Shown here piece after piece: positions 56,965 through 64,000 of a DNA stretch of 64,000 bases. The DNA comes from Agrobacterium tumefaciens. GTDB lineage: Bacteria; Pseudomonadota; Alphaproteobacteria; Rhizobiales; Rhizobiaceae. The notes beneath the pieces are model-generated. The model made no database searches, was not told the DNA's origin, and saw nothing but the letters and a program-made list of their open reading frames with translations. The number at the start of each line of letters is the position of its first letter. Positions within the stretch are counted from its first letter, which is position 1. The stretch lies in NCBI RefSeq assembly GCF_017726655.1, contig NZ_CP072309.1, positions 1,298,501-1,362,500 of the forward strand, in the 5' to 3' direction. The position numbers were made by a program, and so were the translations under genes.

Positions 56965-58404
56965 TCAGACGCCGCTCTGGCCGTCTGAGCCGATGTAGGC
57001 GATACGCACCATGTTGGTCGCACCGGGGGTGCCCAGCGGCACGCCGGCCGAAATGATGATGCGATCGCCCGGCTTGCCGAAACCCTCGGAAACAACGATG
57101 CGACAAGCGCGGTTGACCATGTCGTCGAGATCGCTGGCATCGCCGGTCACGACGCAATGCAGGCCCCAGACGACAGACAGGCGGCGGGCAGTCTGGATGA
57201 TCGGCGACAGCGCGATGATCGGAACTTGCGGCCGTTCACGCGAAGCGCGCAGGCCCGTCGTGCCTGACGAGGTGTAGGTGACGATCGCGGCAAGTTTCAG
57301 CGTCTCGGCGATCTGGCGCGCGGCAAGCGAGATGGCGTCGGCGCCTGTCGGCTCCGGCTGGGCGCGCTGCGCGTAGATGATGTTGGAATAATGCGGGTCC
57401 TGTTCGACGGTGCTCGCAATCGAGGCCATGGTGGACACCGCCTCGACCGGATAGTCGCCCGATGCGGACTCGGCAGAGAGCATGATCGCATCCGCACCTT
57501 CGAAGACGGCGGTGGCGACGTCGGACACTTCAGCGCGGGTGGGCACCGGTGCCGTGATCATGGATTCCAGCATCTGCGTGGCAACGACGACCGGCTTGCC
57601 AGCGCGACGGCAGGCGCGGGTCAACTGCTTCTGAATGCCCGGAACGGCTTCCAGCGGCATTTCAACACCAAGATCGCCGCGGGCGACCATCAATGCGTCG
57701 GAAAGCTCGATGATTTCCTCGATGCGCTCGATAGCCTGGGGTTTTTCGATCTTGGACATCAGACCAACGCGACCGCGAGCGATCTTGCGAACTTCAGCCA
57801 GGTCTTCCGGACGCTGGACAAAGGAAAGCGCAACCCAGTCGACTTCGCCCGTTTCAAGAACGGCATCGAGGTCAACACGATCCTTGTCGGTGAGAACGCC
57901 AACGCCCAGCAGGGTGTCAGGCAGGCTGATACCCTTGCGATCCGAAATACGCGTGCCGGCAACCACTGTCGTCACGATGCTCTTGCCGTCGCTCTTTTCG
58001 GCGCGCAGATGCAGCTTGCCGTCATCGATCAACAGGCGATGGCCCGGCTTGACGGCTTCGAGAATTTCAGGGTGCGGCAGGAAAACGCGCGTGTTGTCGC
58101 CGGGTGCTTCATTGTTATCCAGCGTAAAGGTCTGGCCGGGAACGAGCTCTACCTTGCCTTCCGCAAATTTTCCGACGCGCAGCTTGGGACCTTGCAGGTC
58201 GGCCAGAATGCCAATGGGGCGGCCATTGCGGCTTTCGACGGAACGGATGCGCTGGATCAGCGTCCGCATCACGTCGTGGCTCGCATGGCTCATGTTGATC
58301 CGGAAAAGATCGGCGCCAGCAAGATGCAGCTTCTCGATCATTGCCTCTTCGGAAGAGGCCGGGCCGAGCGTTGCAAGAATTTTGACTTTCCGGTTGCGCT
58401 TCAT
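56965..58404 (-). CDS. pyk: pyruvate kinase
   Basis: Pyruvate kinase makes pyruvate and ATP from phosphoenolpyruvate. The 479-residue protein begins KVKILATLGPASS, has the active-site block VGLMSKIEKPQAIERIEEII, MVARGDLGVEMP and VVATQMLESMI. It ends with a regulatory C domain. It is complete, coupled to the upstream DUF1036 gene by a TGATG overlap and terminated by the hairpin at 56913-56948. Confidence 0.96.
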   Translation of the reverse strand: MKRNRKVKILATLGPASSEEAMIEKLHLAGADLFRINMSHASHDVMRTLIQRIRSVESRNGRPIGILADLQGPKLRVGKFAEGKVELVPGQTFTLDNNEAPGDNTRVFLPHPEILEAVKPGHRLLIDDGKLHLRAEKSDGKSIVTTVVAGTRISDRKGISLPDTLLGVGVLTDKDRVDLDAVLETGEVDWVALSFVQRPEDLAEVRKIARGRVGLMSKIEKPQAIERIEEIIELSDALMVARGDLGVEMPLEAVPGIQKQLTRACRRAGKPVVVATQMLESMITAPVPTRAEVSDVATAVFEGADAIMLSAESASGDYPVEAVSTMASIASTVEQDPHYSNIIYAQRAQPEPTGADAISLAARQIAETLKLAAIVTYTSSGTTGLRASRERPQVPIIALSPIIQTARRLSVVWGLHCVVTGDASDLDDMVNRACRIVVSEGFGKPGDRIIISAGVPLGTPGATNMVRIAYIGSDGQSGV

Positions 58405-58886
58405 CAGTTTTGATTTCCCTGTGTGCCTGGCGTATCGGAAAGCTGGACCATCCAGCTTCCCTGTCTGCCCGTGTCATATTCCTTGAAACCCATTCTCTGG
58501 AAGCTGCGGGCATAACAATCGTCCACGCCGGTGATCTTGAACTCGTTTTCCGCAACGCACATGTTGACGTCACCGGTCCAGCGGCCGCCATGGGCGGCAT
58601 CTTCGGCATAGAGATAATAATAACGTGACTGCAGCTCACCCTCGATCAGCGTAGCGCATGTCGAGGAGGGGACCTGCCACCAGCCTTCGCTGACCCAGCC
58701 GTCCTTTGCACGATAGCCGATGGCGACGCCCACAAGGTTCTGCGTGCTGTTGCACACGCGGAAATCCGCATGGGCGGGCGCTGCTATCATGAGCGGGGTC
58801 AGAAACAATGCCGCTGCGCAGATAAGACGGGTGATATGCCTGATGTGGCGAGGAAGAGCGAGAGATGACTGAGTCACGGCTTCCAT
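58404..58886 (-). CDS. secreted DUF1036 protein
   Basis: The 160-residue protein has a signal peptide (AALFLTPLMIAAPAHA) and a DUF1036 domain starting DFRVCNSTQNLVGVAIGY, with GWWQVPSSTCATLIEGEL and four or more conserved Cys. The function of the family is unknown. It is translationally coupled to pyk. No clear ribosome-binding site precedes the ATG; a GTG at 58877 is an alternative. Confidence 0.85.
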   Translation of the reverse strand: MEAVTQSSLALPRHIRHITRLICAAALFLTPLMIAAPAHADFRVCNSTQNLVGVAIGYRAKDGWVSEGWWQVPSSTCATLIEGELQSRYYYLYAEDAAHGGRWTGDVNMCVAENEFKITGVDDCYARSFQRMGFKEYDTGRQGSWMVQLSDTPGTQGNQN

Positions 58887-59080
58887 CCGGATTCCATGTT
58901 ATAATGAACACACTTCTTGGCGTGGCCGCCCAAGAAAGTCAACGCGAGTTTAATCGATTATATTGTTCGTGGGATCGTGAGTGCGGTAAGGTAGATGGCT
59001 GTTATGCCGCCCGAACTTGCGCCCGGCCTCAAGCCATGCCATCAAGTTTCTCTCCTCAATCCTGCCCCAGAAAATCATCG

Positions 59081-59869
59081 ATGAACGACTTCATACCCTA
59101 TGAAATCATAGAAGGCGATTATGACAAAGGCATGGTTCTTCTGGCGGACCATGCCATGAACCTCCTGCCGGCACACTACGGCAATCTTGGCCTTCCGCAA
59201 ACCGCTTTTCATCGCCATATCGCATTTGATATCGGCATCGAGGGGTTGACCCGCTCCCTTGCGACGCGGCTCGGGGTTCCGGCCGTGCTCGGACGGTTCT
59301 CTCGACTGCTGATCGATCCGAATCGCGGCGAGGACGACCCAACCCTCATTATGAAAATTTCCGATGGCGCGATCATTCCCGGTAACCATCCGATTTCCGA
59401 CGAGGAGTGGCAGAGACGGATCGAGGTTTTTCATCGCCCCTATCACGATGCCGTGGATCGTGTGTTGACCGGTGTGGCGAAAGCGTCTGAAGAAGCGCCG
59501 CTTGTGCTGTCGCTGCACTCCTACACACCGTTCTGGAAAGAAACGCCGCGGCCGTGGCATGCAGCCGTTCTGTGGGATATCGATCACCGTGCGGTCGATC
59601 CGCTTCTGGCACATCTGCGCGCGACTGGCGACATCCTCGTGGGCGACAATGAACCCTATGACGGCGCGCTCAAGGGCGACACCATGTACCGCCATTGCAT
59701 GATGAAGGGCATACCGCATGCGCTTCTTGAGGTGCGTCAGGACTTGATCGCGGACGAGCAGGGGATTGCCGAGTGGTCTGACCGGCTCGCTCCCATTTTC
59801 GCCGCAATGAACGACGATCCCGTCTTGCACGAGTATCAGCAGTTTGCCTCTCGAACCGGCCCCTATTGA
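59081..59869 (+). CDS. N-formylglutamate amidohydrolase family protein
   Basis: The 262-residue protein has the N-formylglutamate amidohydrolase fold with ADHAMNLLP, DIGIEGLTRSLATRLG, LSLHSYTPF and LEVRQDLI. Family enzymes release glutamate or a related amine from N-formyl compounds, for example late in histidine breakdown; no hut genes are nearby. The ATG at 59081 is preferred because the 72 residues of a longer frame are unlike the family. The next gene starts 14 bp after its stop. Confidence 0.87.
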   Translation: MNDFIPYEIIEGDYDKGMVLLADHAMNLLPAHYGNLGLPQTAFHRHIAFDIGIEGLTRSLATRLGVPAVLGRFSRLLIDPNRGEDDPTLIMKISDGAIIPGNHPISDEEWQRRIEVFHRPYHDAVDRVLTGVAKASEEAPLVLSLHSYTPFWKETPRPWHAAVLWDIDHRAVDPLLAHLRATGDILVGDNEPYDGALKGDTMYRHCMMKGIPHALLEVRQDLIADEQGIAEWSDRLAPIFAAMNDDPVLHEYQQFASRTGPY

Positions 59870-59883
59870 ACGAGGAGTTCGCC

Positions 59884-60189
59884 ATGACGACCGAAAACGA
59901 AAACGGGCAGATTGAGTTCGAGGCGGCCGCCTTCCGACGCCTCGTCAAGCATCTCCGTGAACGCCACGACGTGCAGAACATCGACCTGATGAACCTCGCA
60001 GGCTTCTGCCGCAACTGTCTTTCCAACTGGTACCGTGAAGCCGCCGAGGAGGCTGGCGTTCCGCTCAGCAAGGATCAATCCCGCGAAATCGTCTACGGCA
60101 TGCCTTACGAGGATTGGAAAGAAAAATACCAGGGCGAAGCGAGCGGCGACCAGAAAGTCGCTTTCGAGCAGAACCGGCCCAAGGAATAA
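59884..60189 (+). CDS. DUF1244 family protein
   Basis: The 101-residue protein has the DUF1244 signature: FRRLVKHLRERHDVQNIDLMNLAGFCRNCLSNWY and GMPYEDWKEKY, read in separate blocks. The CRNC pair could bind a metal. Function is unknown. GAGGAG stands 6 bp before this ATG, so it is preferred over an upstream TTG. It is in an operon-like arrangement with the amidohydrolase gene. Confidence 0.88.
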   Translation: MTTENENGQIEFEAAAFRRLVKHLRERHDVQNIDLMNLAGFCRNCLSNWYREAAEEAGVPLSKDQSREIVYGMPYEDWKEKYQGEASGDQKVAFEQNRPKE

Positions 60190-60342
60190 GCCTTCGCTAA
60201 CGGAAACGACTTGACGGAACGCCTTACAATGGGCAGTTCACAGGCCTGAATTATGCTGCCGGCTGGCAGCGACCGGCGAGGGCCTCGTCTGGTTGAAATG
60301 AACACAGCGCTCGCATGCGGGCCGCCAATAAAGGAATATACG

Positions 60343-60597
60343 ATGGACGAAACCAGCACCACCGAAACAGTCGCCGCCGCAGAACTGCGTCAGTTCATCG
60401 AGCGTGTCGAGCGCCTCGAAGAAGAGAAAGCCGCCATTCAGGGTGATATCAAGGATGTGATGGGTGAAGCGAAGGGTCGTGGATACGATATTAAGGCAAT
60501 CCGCACCATCATCCGCCTGCGCAAGAAGGACGCCAACGAGCGGATTGAGGAAGAAACGATTCTTCAGACCTATATGGCCGCGCTTGGCATGGAATGA
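60343..60597 (+). CDS. gapR: GapR nucleoid-associated protein (DUF2312)
   Basis: GapR binds overtwisted AT-rich DNA ahead of replication and transcription and is essential in Caulobacter. The 84-residue protein shows the family core [31 protein letters not shown] and [15 protein letters not shown], mostly coiled coil. The ATG follows AAAGGA; a frame 30 codons longer is non-homologous. A GCTGCC-GGCT-GGCAGC hairpin at 60255-60270 lies in its upstream region. Confidence 0.92.
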   Translation: MDETSTTETVAAAELRQFIERVERLEEEKAAIQGDIKDVMGEAKGRGYDIKAIRTIIRLRKKDANERIEEETILQTYMAALGME

Positions 60598-60618
60598 TCG
60601 GCTGAAACGACGTCAACG

Positions 60619-60646
60619 AAAAATCGCCGCTTTTGCGGCGATTTTT
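60619..60646. terminator. bidirectional intrinsic terminator after gapR
   Basis: AAAAATCGCCGC-TTTT-GCGGCGATTTTT is a perfect 12-bp stem with A/T ends, so it can end both gapR and the converging TPR gene. Confidence 0.9.
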
Positions 60647-60665
60647 GTTTCGGCCTCAATCGAAT

Positions 60666-61286
60666 TCACCCGCGGGTGCCCGCCAGTTTTTCGGAGAGAT
60701 CGACAGCTTCCTTGCGGGCCTCCTTGTCCGCGGGATAAAGCGCCAGATACCGTTCCCATGCTTTCAGCGCCAGTTCGTCTCGCCCTGACGCTTCGAGAAT
60801 ATTGGCGAGGCTTGCGAGCGCAGGGAAATAGCGAGGCTCTTTTTCCAGCGTCAGGTTGATGTCCGCCATCGCCTTGCGGGTGTCGCCATCGGCGAAGTGA
60901 ACCATGGCGCGGCGATAGGGCGCCTGCACATAGTCGGGATCAAGCAAAACAACCTGGTCGAGAAAATCGTAAGCGGCGGCGTTGCGCTTTTCGTCGGCAG
61001 CTTCACCTGCCCATTGCATCAGGAGATTGATCGTCGCGCTGCCAGAATCATTCCATTCGGCGGCGATCTGGTTGGCGATGCTGCGCGCCTTGACCGCATT
61101 TCGTTCTTTTTTCAGCGACGCGAAAAGCGTGTCGATGGTCTTTGCCGGAGATGGCGCCGATTCGGCAGTAGTGGCTGGTTTTCCGTCTGCCGCATGGGCA
61201 ACAGCAGCCGTTGCCGCAAAGGCAAGGCTTGAGAGCAGAAAGCCCTGAGCAAGAATAACAGCGGTGCAAAAACGATTTGGGCACAT
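60666..61286 (-). CDS. exported tetratricopeptide-repeat protein
   Basis: The 206-residue protein has a signal peptide (LLSSLAFAATAAVAHAAD) and two to three TPR-like helices: AAAYDFLDQVVLLDPDYVQAPYRRAM, ALASLANILEASGRDELALKAW and the YLALYPADKEARKEA end. It is probably a periplasmic scaffold; no partner is evident. Instead of a ribosome-binding site, a perfect GGGTTAA-AGC-TTAACCC palindrome touches the start codon. Confidence 0.83.
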   Translation of the reverse strand: MCPNRFCTAVILAQGFLLSSLAFAATAAVAHAADGKPATTAESAPSPAKTIDTLFASLKKERNAVKARSIANQIAAEWNDSGSATINLLMQWAGEAADEKRNAAAYDFLDQVVLLDPDYVQAPYRRAMVHFADGDTRKAMADINLTLEKEPRYFPALASLANILEASGRDELALKAWERYLALYPADKEARKEAVDLSEKLAGTRG

Positions 61287-61303
61287 GGGTTAAAGCTTAA
61301 CCC
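61287..61303. promoter_or_regulatory. 17-bp palindrome abutting the TPR start codon
   Basis: GGGTTAA-AGC-TTAACCC is a perfect 7-bp inverted repeat directly before the ATG (61286, minus strand), where a ribosome-binding site would lie. It may be an operator, or an mRNA hairpin that limits translation. Confidence 0.5.
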
Positions 61304-61386
61304 GGCTGCGCCCAATATCAAATGCAAACTTCTGAACTGTCAACAAAGTGATCCACGACATCGTCGCGAACCGCAGTCGCGGTCAA

Positions 61387-61512
61387 TCAGCCCTGACGAG
61401 CCTTGAAGCGCGGGTTCTGCTTGTTGATGATGTAGACGCGGCCCTTGCGGCGAACCAGGCGGTTATCGCGATGACGGGCCTTAAGCGCTTTAAGCGAATT
61501 CTTGATCTTCAT
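61387..61512 (-). CDS. rpmJ: 50S ribosomal protein L36 (zinc-free form)
   Basis: The 41-residue basic protein starts [18 protein letters not shown] and ends NPRFKARQG. It lacks the four zinc-binding residues of the Cys-type L36, so it is the C-minus form usual in alphaproteobacteria. It is a single gene between the TPR gene and the purEK terminator. Confidence 0.95.
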   Translation of the reverse strand: MKIKNSLKALKARHRDNRLVRRKGRVYIINKQNPRFKARQG

Positions 61513-61562
61513 TTTACTGGTCCGCAGTTTTGCACGGTTTGTGCCGTGCTATTCAAACAATC

Positions 61563-61590
61563 AAAAGCGCGCAACGGGGCGCGCTCTTTT
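61563..61590 (-). terminator. terminator of the purEK transcript
   Basis: AGCGCGC-AACGGG-GCGCGCT forms a 7-bp stem. On the minus strand it is followed by TTTTGATTGTTTG. It lies about 70 bp beyond the purK stop and before rpmJ. Confidence 0.75.
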
Positions 61591-61658
61591 CGGTTGGCAG
61601 GCAGATACCTGTTTGAGCCCTGCCTGTCAACACTTGCCCGTGTCTTTGCCTTAAAAGA

Positions 61659-62750
61659 CTAGGCTTTTCCTGTGTGCAGAAGCTGCGTCACATGGCCCAT
61701 CTTGCGGCCTGGCCGTGCTTCTGTCTTGCCGTAGAGATGCACGAGACAGTCTTTCTTCGACAGCCATGTCGGCACGTCGTTGATGTCGTCGCCGATCAGG
61801 TTGGTCATGATGCAGTCGGAATGGCGTTCCGTGCTGCCGGGGTGAAGGCCCGACACGGCACGAATGTGCTGCTCGAACTGGGAGATCACACAGGCCGCCT
61901 CCGTCCAGTGGCCGGTATTATGGACGCGCGGCGCCATTTCATTGGCAACCAGCGAACCGTCAGGCAGCACAAACAACTCAATGCCGATGACACCCACATA
62001 ATCGAGCGCGGCAAGAAGCTTTTCCGCCGATTGAACGGCGAGAGCCTTCGCGGCGTCTGACAGTGCCGCCGGAACGGTCGACGTGTGCAGGATGCCGTTC
62101 AGATGGACGTTCTCGGCCGGATCGTAACAGGTGACGGTGCCGTCCTGGAAACGGGCGGCGATCAAAGAGATTTCCCGCTCGAAGGCTACGAAGCTTTCCA
62201 GGATCAGCGGCACGCCGCCGAGCGCCGCAAAGGCGCCTGCGGCGTCTTCGCCGCCCCGAAAAAGACGCTGCCCCTTGCCGTCGTAACCCATGCGGCGAGT
62301 CTTCAGCACGCCCTTTCCACCGAAGGCGGCCAAGGCTGCTTCCAGTTCTTCCTGGCTATCCACGGCGCGGAATTCGGCGGTGGGAATGCCGCAGTTGTTG
62401 AGGAAGCGCTTCTCTGTCAACCGATCCTGCGAGGCGCTGAGCGCTTTTGCAGGCGGGTAGACCGGCACGGAGAGGCTGAGTTTCTCAGCCGCTGTAACCG
62501 GGACATTTTCGAATTCGTAAGTGACGACATCGCAACGGCTTGCGAGTTCCGCAAGCGCTGTCGCGTCATCATATGCCGCAACGATCTGATCGTTGCAGAC
62601 TTGCGCTGCCGGACAATCCGCCTGCGGCTCCAGCACGATGGTCCGGTGGTTGAGACGCGCGGCGGCCATCGCCAGCATGCGGCCAAGTTGCCCGCCGCCG
62701 ATGATGCCGATGGTGAGATTGGTGGTCTTTGCCATGGCGTCTGTCGTCAC
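61659..62750 (-). CDS. purK: N5-carboxyaminoimidazole ribonucleotide synthase
   Basis: PurK carboxylates AIR with bicarbonate and ATP in purine synthesis, and PurE then moves the carboxyl group. The 363-residue protein is an ATP-grasp enzyme with N-terminal [36 protein letters not shown] and [14 protein letters not shown]. Its start overlaps the purE stop by 4 bp (ATGA). Confidence 0.95.
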   Translation of the reverse strand: MTTDAMAKTTNLTIGIIGGGQLGRMLAMAAARLNHRTIVLEPQADCPAAQVCNDQIVAAYDDATALAELASRCDVVTYEFENVPVTAAEKLSLSVPVYPPAKALSASQDRLTEKRFLNNCGIPTAEFRAVDSQEELEAALAAFGGKGVLKTRRMGYDGKGQRLFRGGEDAAGAFAALGGVPLILESFVAFEREISLIAARFQDGTVTCYDPAENVHLNGILHTSTVPAALSDAAKALAVQSAEKLLAALDYVGVIGIELFVLPDGSLVANEMAPRVHNTGHWTEAACVISQFEQHIRAVSGLHPGSTERHSDCIMTNLIGDDINDVPTWLSKKDCLVHLYGKTEARPGRKMGHVTQLLHTGKA

Positions 62751-63247
62751 TGGGCGCTGTCCATGGGATATTCCGCGACGGCGGCCGATTGGCGCGCGCG
62801 CCAGGCATCCAGCCGGTCGGCCAGATCTTCATCGCTGAGCGCAAGCACTGCTGCGGCAAGAAGTGCGGCATTGATCGCGCCAGCCTTGCCGATGGCAAGT
62901 GTGCCTACGGGGATGCCGGCAGGCATCTGTACGATGGAATAGAGGCTGTCCTGACCGGACATGGTCTTGGACTGGACCGGAACACCAAAGACAGGCAGCA
63001 GGGTCATGGCTGCGGTCATGCCCGGCAGATGGGCGGCGCCGCCCGCACCCGCGATGATGACCTTGAAGCCTTCGTCCTTCGCGCCATTGGCGAAGTCATA
63101 AAGCCGGTCGGGCGTGCGGTGGGCGGAAATGATACGGGCTTCGTATTCTATGTCGAGCGCATCCAGCGTGTCGGCGGCGTTCTTCATGGTCTCCCAGTCG
63201 GACTGGCTGCCCATGATGATGGCGACGGGGGGCGTTTCTGCTGTCAC
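62747..63247 (-). CDS. purE: N5-carboxyaminoimidazole ribonucleotide mutase
   Basis: PurE converts N5-CAIR to CAIR. The 166-residue protein has the class I signature [26 protein letters not shown] and the glycine-rich [13 protein letters not shown] loop. It follows a small YdcH-family gene by 14 bp, giving an operon ydcH-purE-purK. Confidence 0.95.
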   Translation of the reverse strand: MTAETPPVAIIMGSQSDWETMKNAADTLDALDIEYEARIISAHRTPDRLYDFANGAKDEGFKVIIAGAGGAAHLPGMTAAMTLLPVFGVPVQSKTMSGQDSLYSIVQMPAGIPVGTLAIGKAGAINAALLAAAVLALSDEDLADRLDAWRARQSAAVAEYPMDSAQ

Positions 63248-63261
63248 GTAATCTCTCCGGC

Positions 63262-63465
63262 TCAGGCGATGATATCGGGAATGACCTGGTCTTCAAGCTG
63301 GGTCATCTTGTCCTTGACCGCCAGCTTTTTCTTCTTCATGCGCTGGATTCTCAGCGCATCGCAGCTGGTCTGGATCATCGCGTTGATCGCCGCGTCGTAA
63401 TCCTCATGCTCCTGGCGCAGCCGCGCCAGCGTGAGCCTGATGTCCGCCTGGTCCTGATCGGGCAT
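63262..63465 (-). CDS. YdcH (DUF465) family small protein
   Basis: The 67-residue protein is a short helical hairpin typical of DUF465/Ydc[19 protein letters not shown] and [18 protein letters not shown]. Function is unknown. It is the first gene of the purEK transcript. Confidence 0.85.
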   Translation of the reverse strand: MPDQDQADIRLTLARLRQEHEDYDAAINAMIQTSCDALRIQRMKKKKLAVKDKMTQLEDQVIPDIIA

Positions 63466-63698
63466 CTCGTCATCCCCATTTTATGCCGCCGGATCGGCTC
63501 CGGCGTGTCTCTGATCGTAAACGAGCCTCTATCATCAAATCGCGGTAACGGGAAGTTATCCCTTGCGACCAAATTGCCCACTTATTGCCTTCATTTCGCC
63601 TTCGACAAGCGGCGCGATCCGTGTCACATTGCCGTCGTAAACCTGAAACTCCAGCGATGGAGAGCTGGAGGTAGGTTCAAAAAGGAAGGACGTGCCGC

Positions 63699-63875
63699 AT
63701 GACCATTCAGGCTCATATTGCATCGCTCGAAAAGAAACACGGTGCTCTGGAGGAGGAGCTCGAAAGTATTCTTGCTTCCCCGTCGTCTGACGATAAAGAG
63801 ATCGCGGACCTTAAACGTCGAAAACTGCGCCTGAAGGATGAACTCCAGAGGCTCAAGGCCTCAACAAGGCATTAA
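63699..63875 (+). CDS. second YdcH (DUF465) family small protein
   Basis: The 58-residue protein shows the same helical hairpin (IASLEKKHGALEEELE; DLKRRKLRLKDELQRLKA). AAGGAAGGA precedes the ATG by about 7 bp. It is divergent from the YdcH gene before purE, 233 bp away. A perfect GACCACCGA/TCGGTGGTC stem follows its stop. Confidence 0.88.
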   Translation: MTIQAHIASLEKKHGALEEELESILASPSSDDKEIADLKRRKLRLKDELQRLKASTRH

Positions 63876-63883
63876 TTTTGCCG

Positions 63884-63919
63884 GACCACCGATTCTCGAT
63901 GAACGAAGGGTCGGTGGTC
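63884..63919 (+). terminator. hairpin after the second YdcH gene
   Basis: GACCACCGA and TCGGTGGTC form a perfect 9-bp stem around an 18-nt loop. No T-run follows directly, but a second possible stem AGCCC/GGGCT followed by TTTTTATT lies at about 63939-63967, so termination may be at that point. Confidence 0.45.
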
Positions 63920-64000
63920 TGAGCCTTCAAGCTCTGGCAGCCCAACCGGCTTCCAGGGCTTTTTATTGCGCGGTTCAGAATGGAAGCCCGTCCCATAACA

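Noticed and set aside
58865..59080. 72-residue extension of the N-formylglutamate amidohydrolase
   Set aside because: It is Cys-rich sequence unlike the family and overlaps the DUF1036 promoter region.

Overview
The window is a GC-rich, densely coded chromosomal segment from an alphaproteobacterium of the Rhizobiaceae, most likely Agrobacterium or a close Rhizobium. This is inferred from an Omp10-type lipoprotein, homospermidine synthase, a Cys-free RpmJ, GapR, DUF1036 and DUF1244 proteins, a rhizobial palindromic intergenic repeat and one CtrA-type box. No tRNA or rRNA gene, insertion sequence, prophage or CRISPR array is visible. It reads as core and semi-core chromosome rather than a mobile island.

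Left part (1-15.9 kb): the end of an unknown gene and a palindromic repeat are followed by the pyrimidine-degradation operon rutABCDEF. A good -24/-12 (sigma-54) promoter and AT-rich palindromes lie in front of it. Next comes a TetR repressor divergent from a TriABC-like efflux operon: two lipoprotein adaptors and an RND pump whose reading frame is broken by an apparent one-base deletion. An asparagine/aspartate locus follows: a GntR/FCD regulator tail-to-tail with aspartase, and divergent asparagine permease and asparaginase genes. The divergent control region holds two inverted copies of a 25-bp operator.

Middle (15.9-32.8 kb): the potassium-uptake operon kdpFABC-DE. It has an 11-bp-periodic direct repeat, a hairpin-rich leader, an extra 27-codon membrane-peptide ORF before kdpF and a 53-codon membrane-peptide ORF between kdpA and kdpB. 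Then come threonine aldolase and glutamate synthase. A complete vapBC toxin-antitoxin module, with its own 31-bp palindromic operator, sits between gltB and gltD.

Right part (32.8-64 kb): a two-component system, a periplasmic SGNH-like protein lacking the usual catalytic Ser and His, a lytic transglycosylase, galU, an outer-membrane beta-barrel protein with a CtrA-type box upstream, kdsD, an NfeD/SPFH pair, ferrochelatase, a 5'-nucleotidase fused to LysM, omp10, homospermidine synthase, a diguanylate cyclase, oligoendopeptidase F, an NtrC-like regulator, an M15-type peptidase with a long disordered tail, pyruvate kinase, N-formylglutamate amidohydrolase, gapR, rpmJ, purEK and two YdcH-type proteins.

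The recurring theme is nitrogen: uracil, asparagine/aspartate and threonine breakdown feed ammonium or carbon, and GltBD assimilates the ammonium. Envelope functions fill most of the right half. The best candidates for undescribed biology are the two extra Kdp-associated small ORFs with the structured kdp leader, and the toxin-antitoxin module embedded in the glutamate synthase locus.
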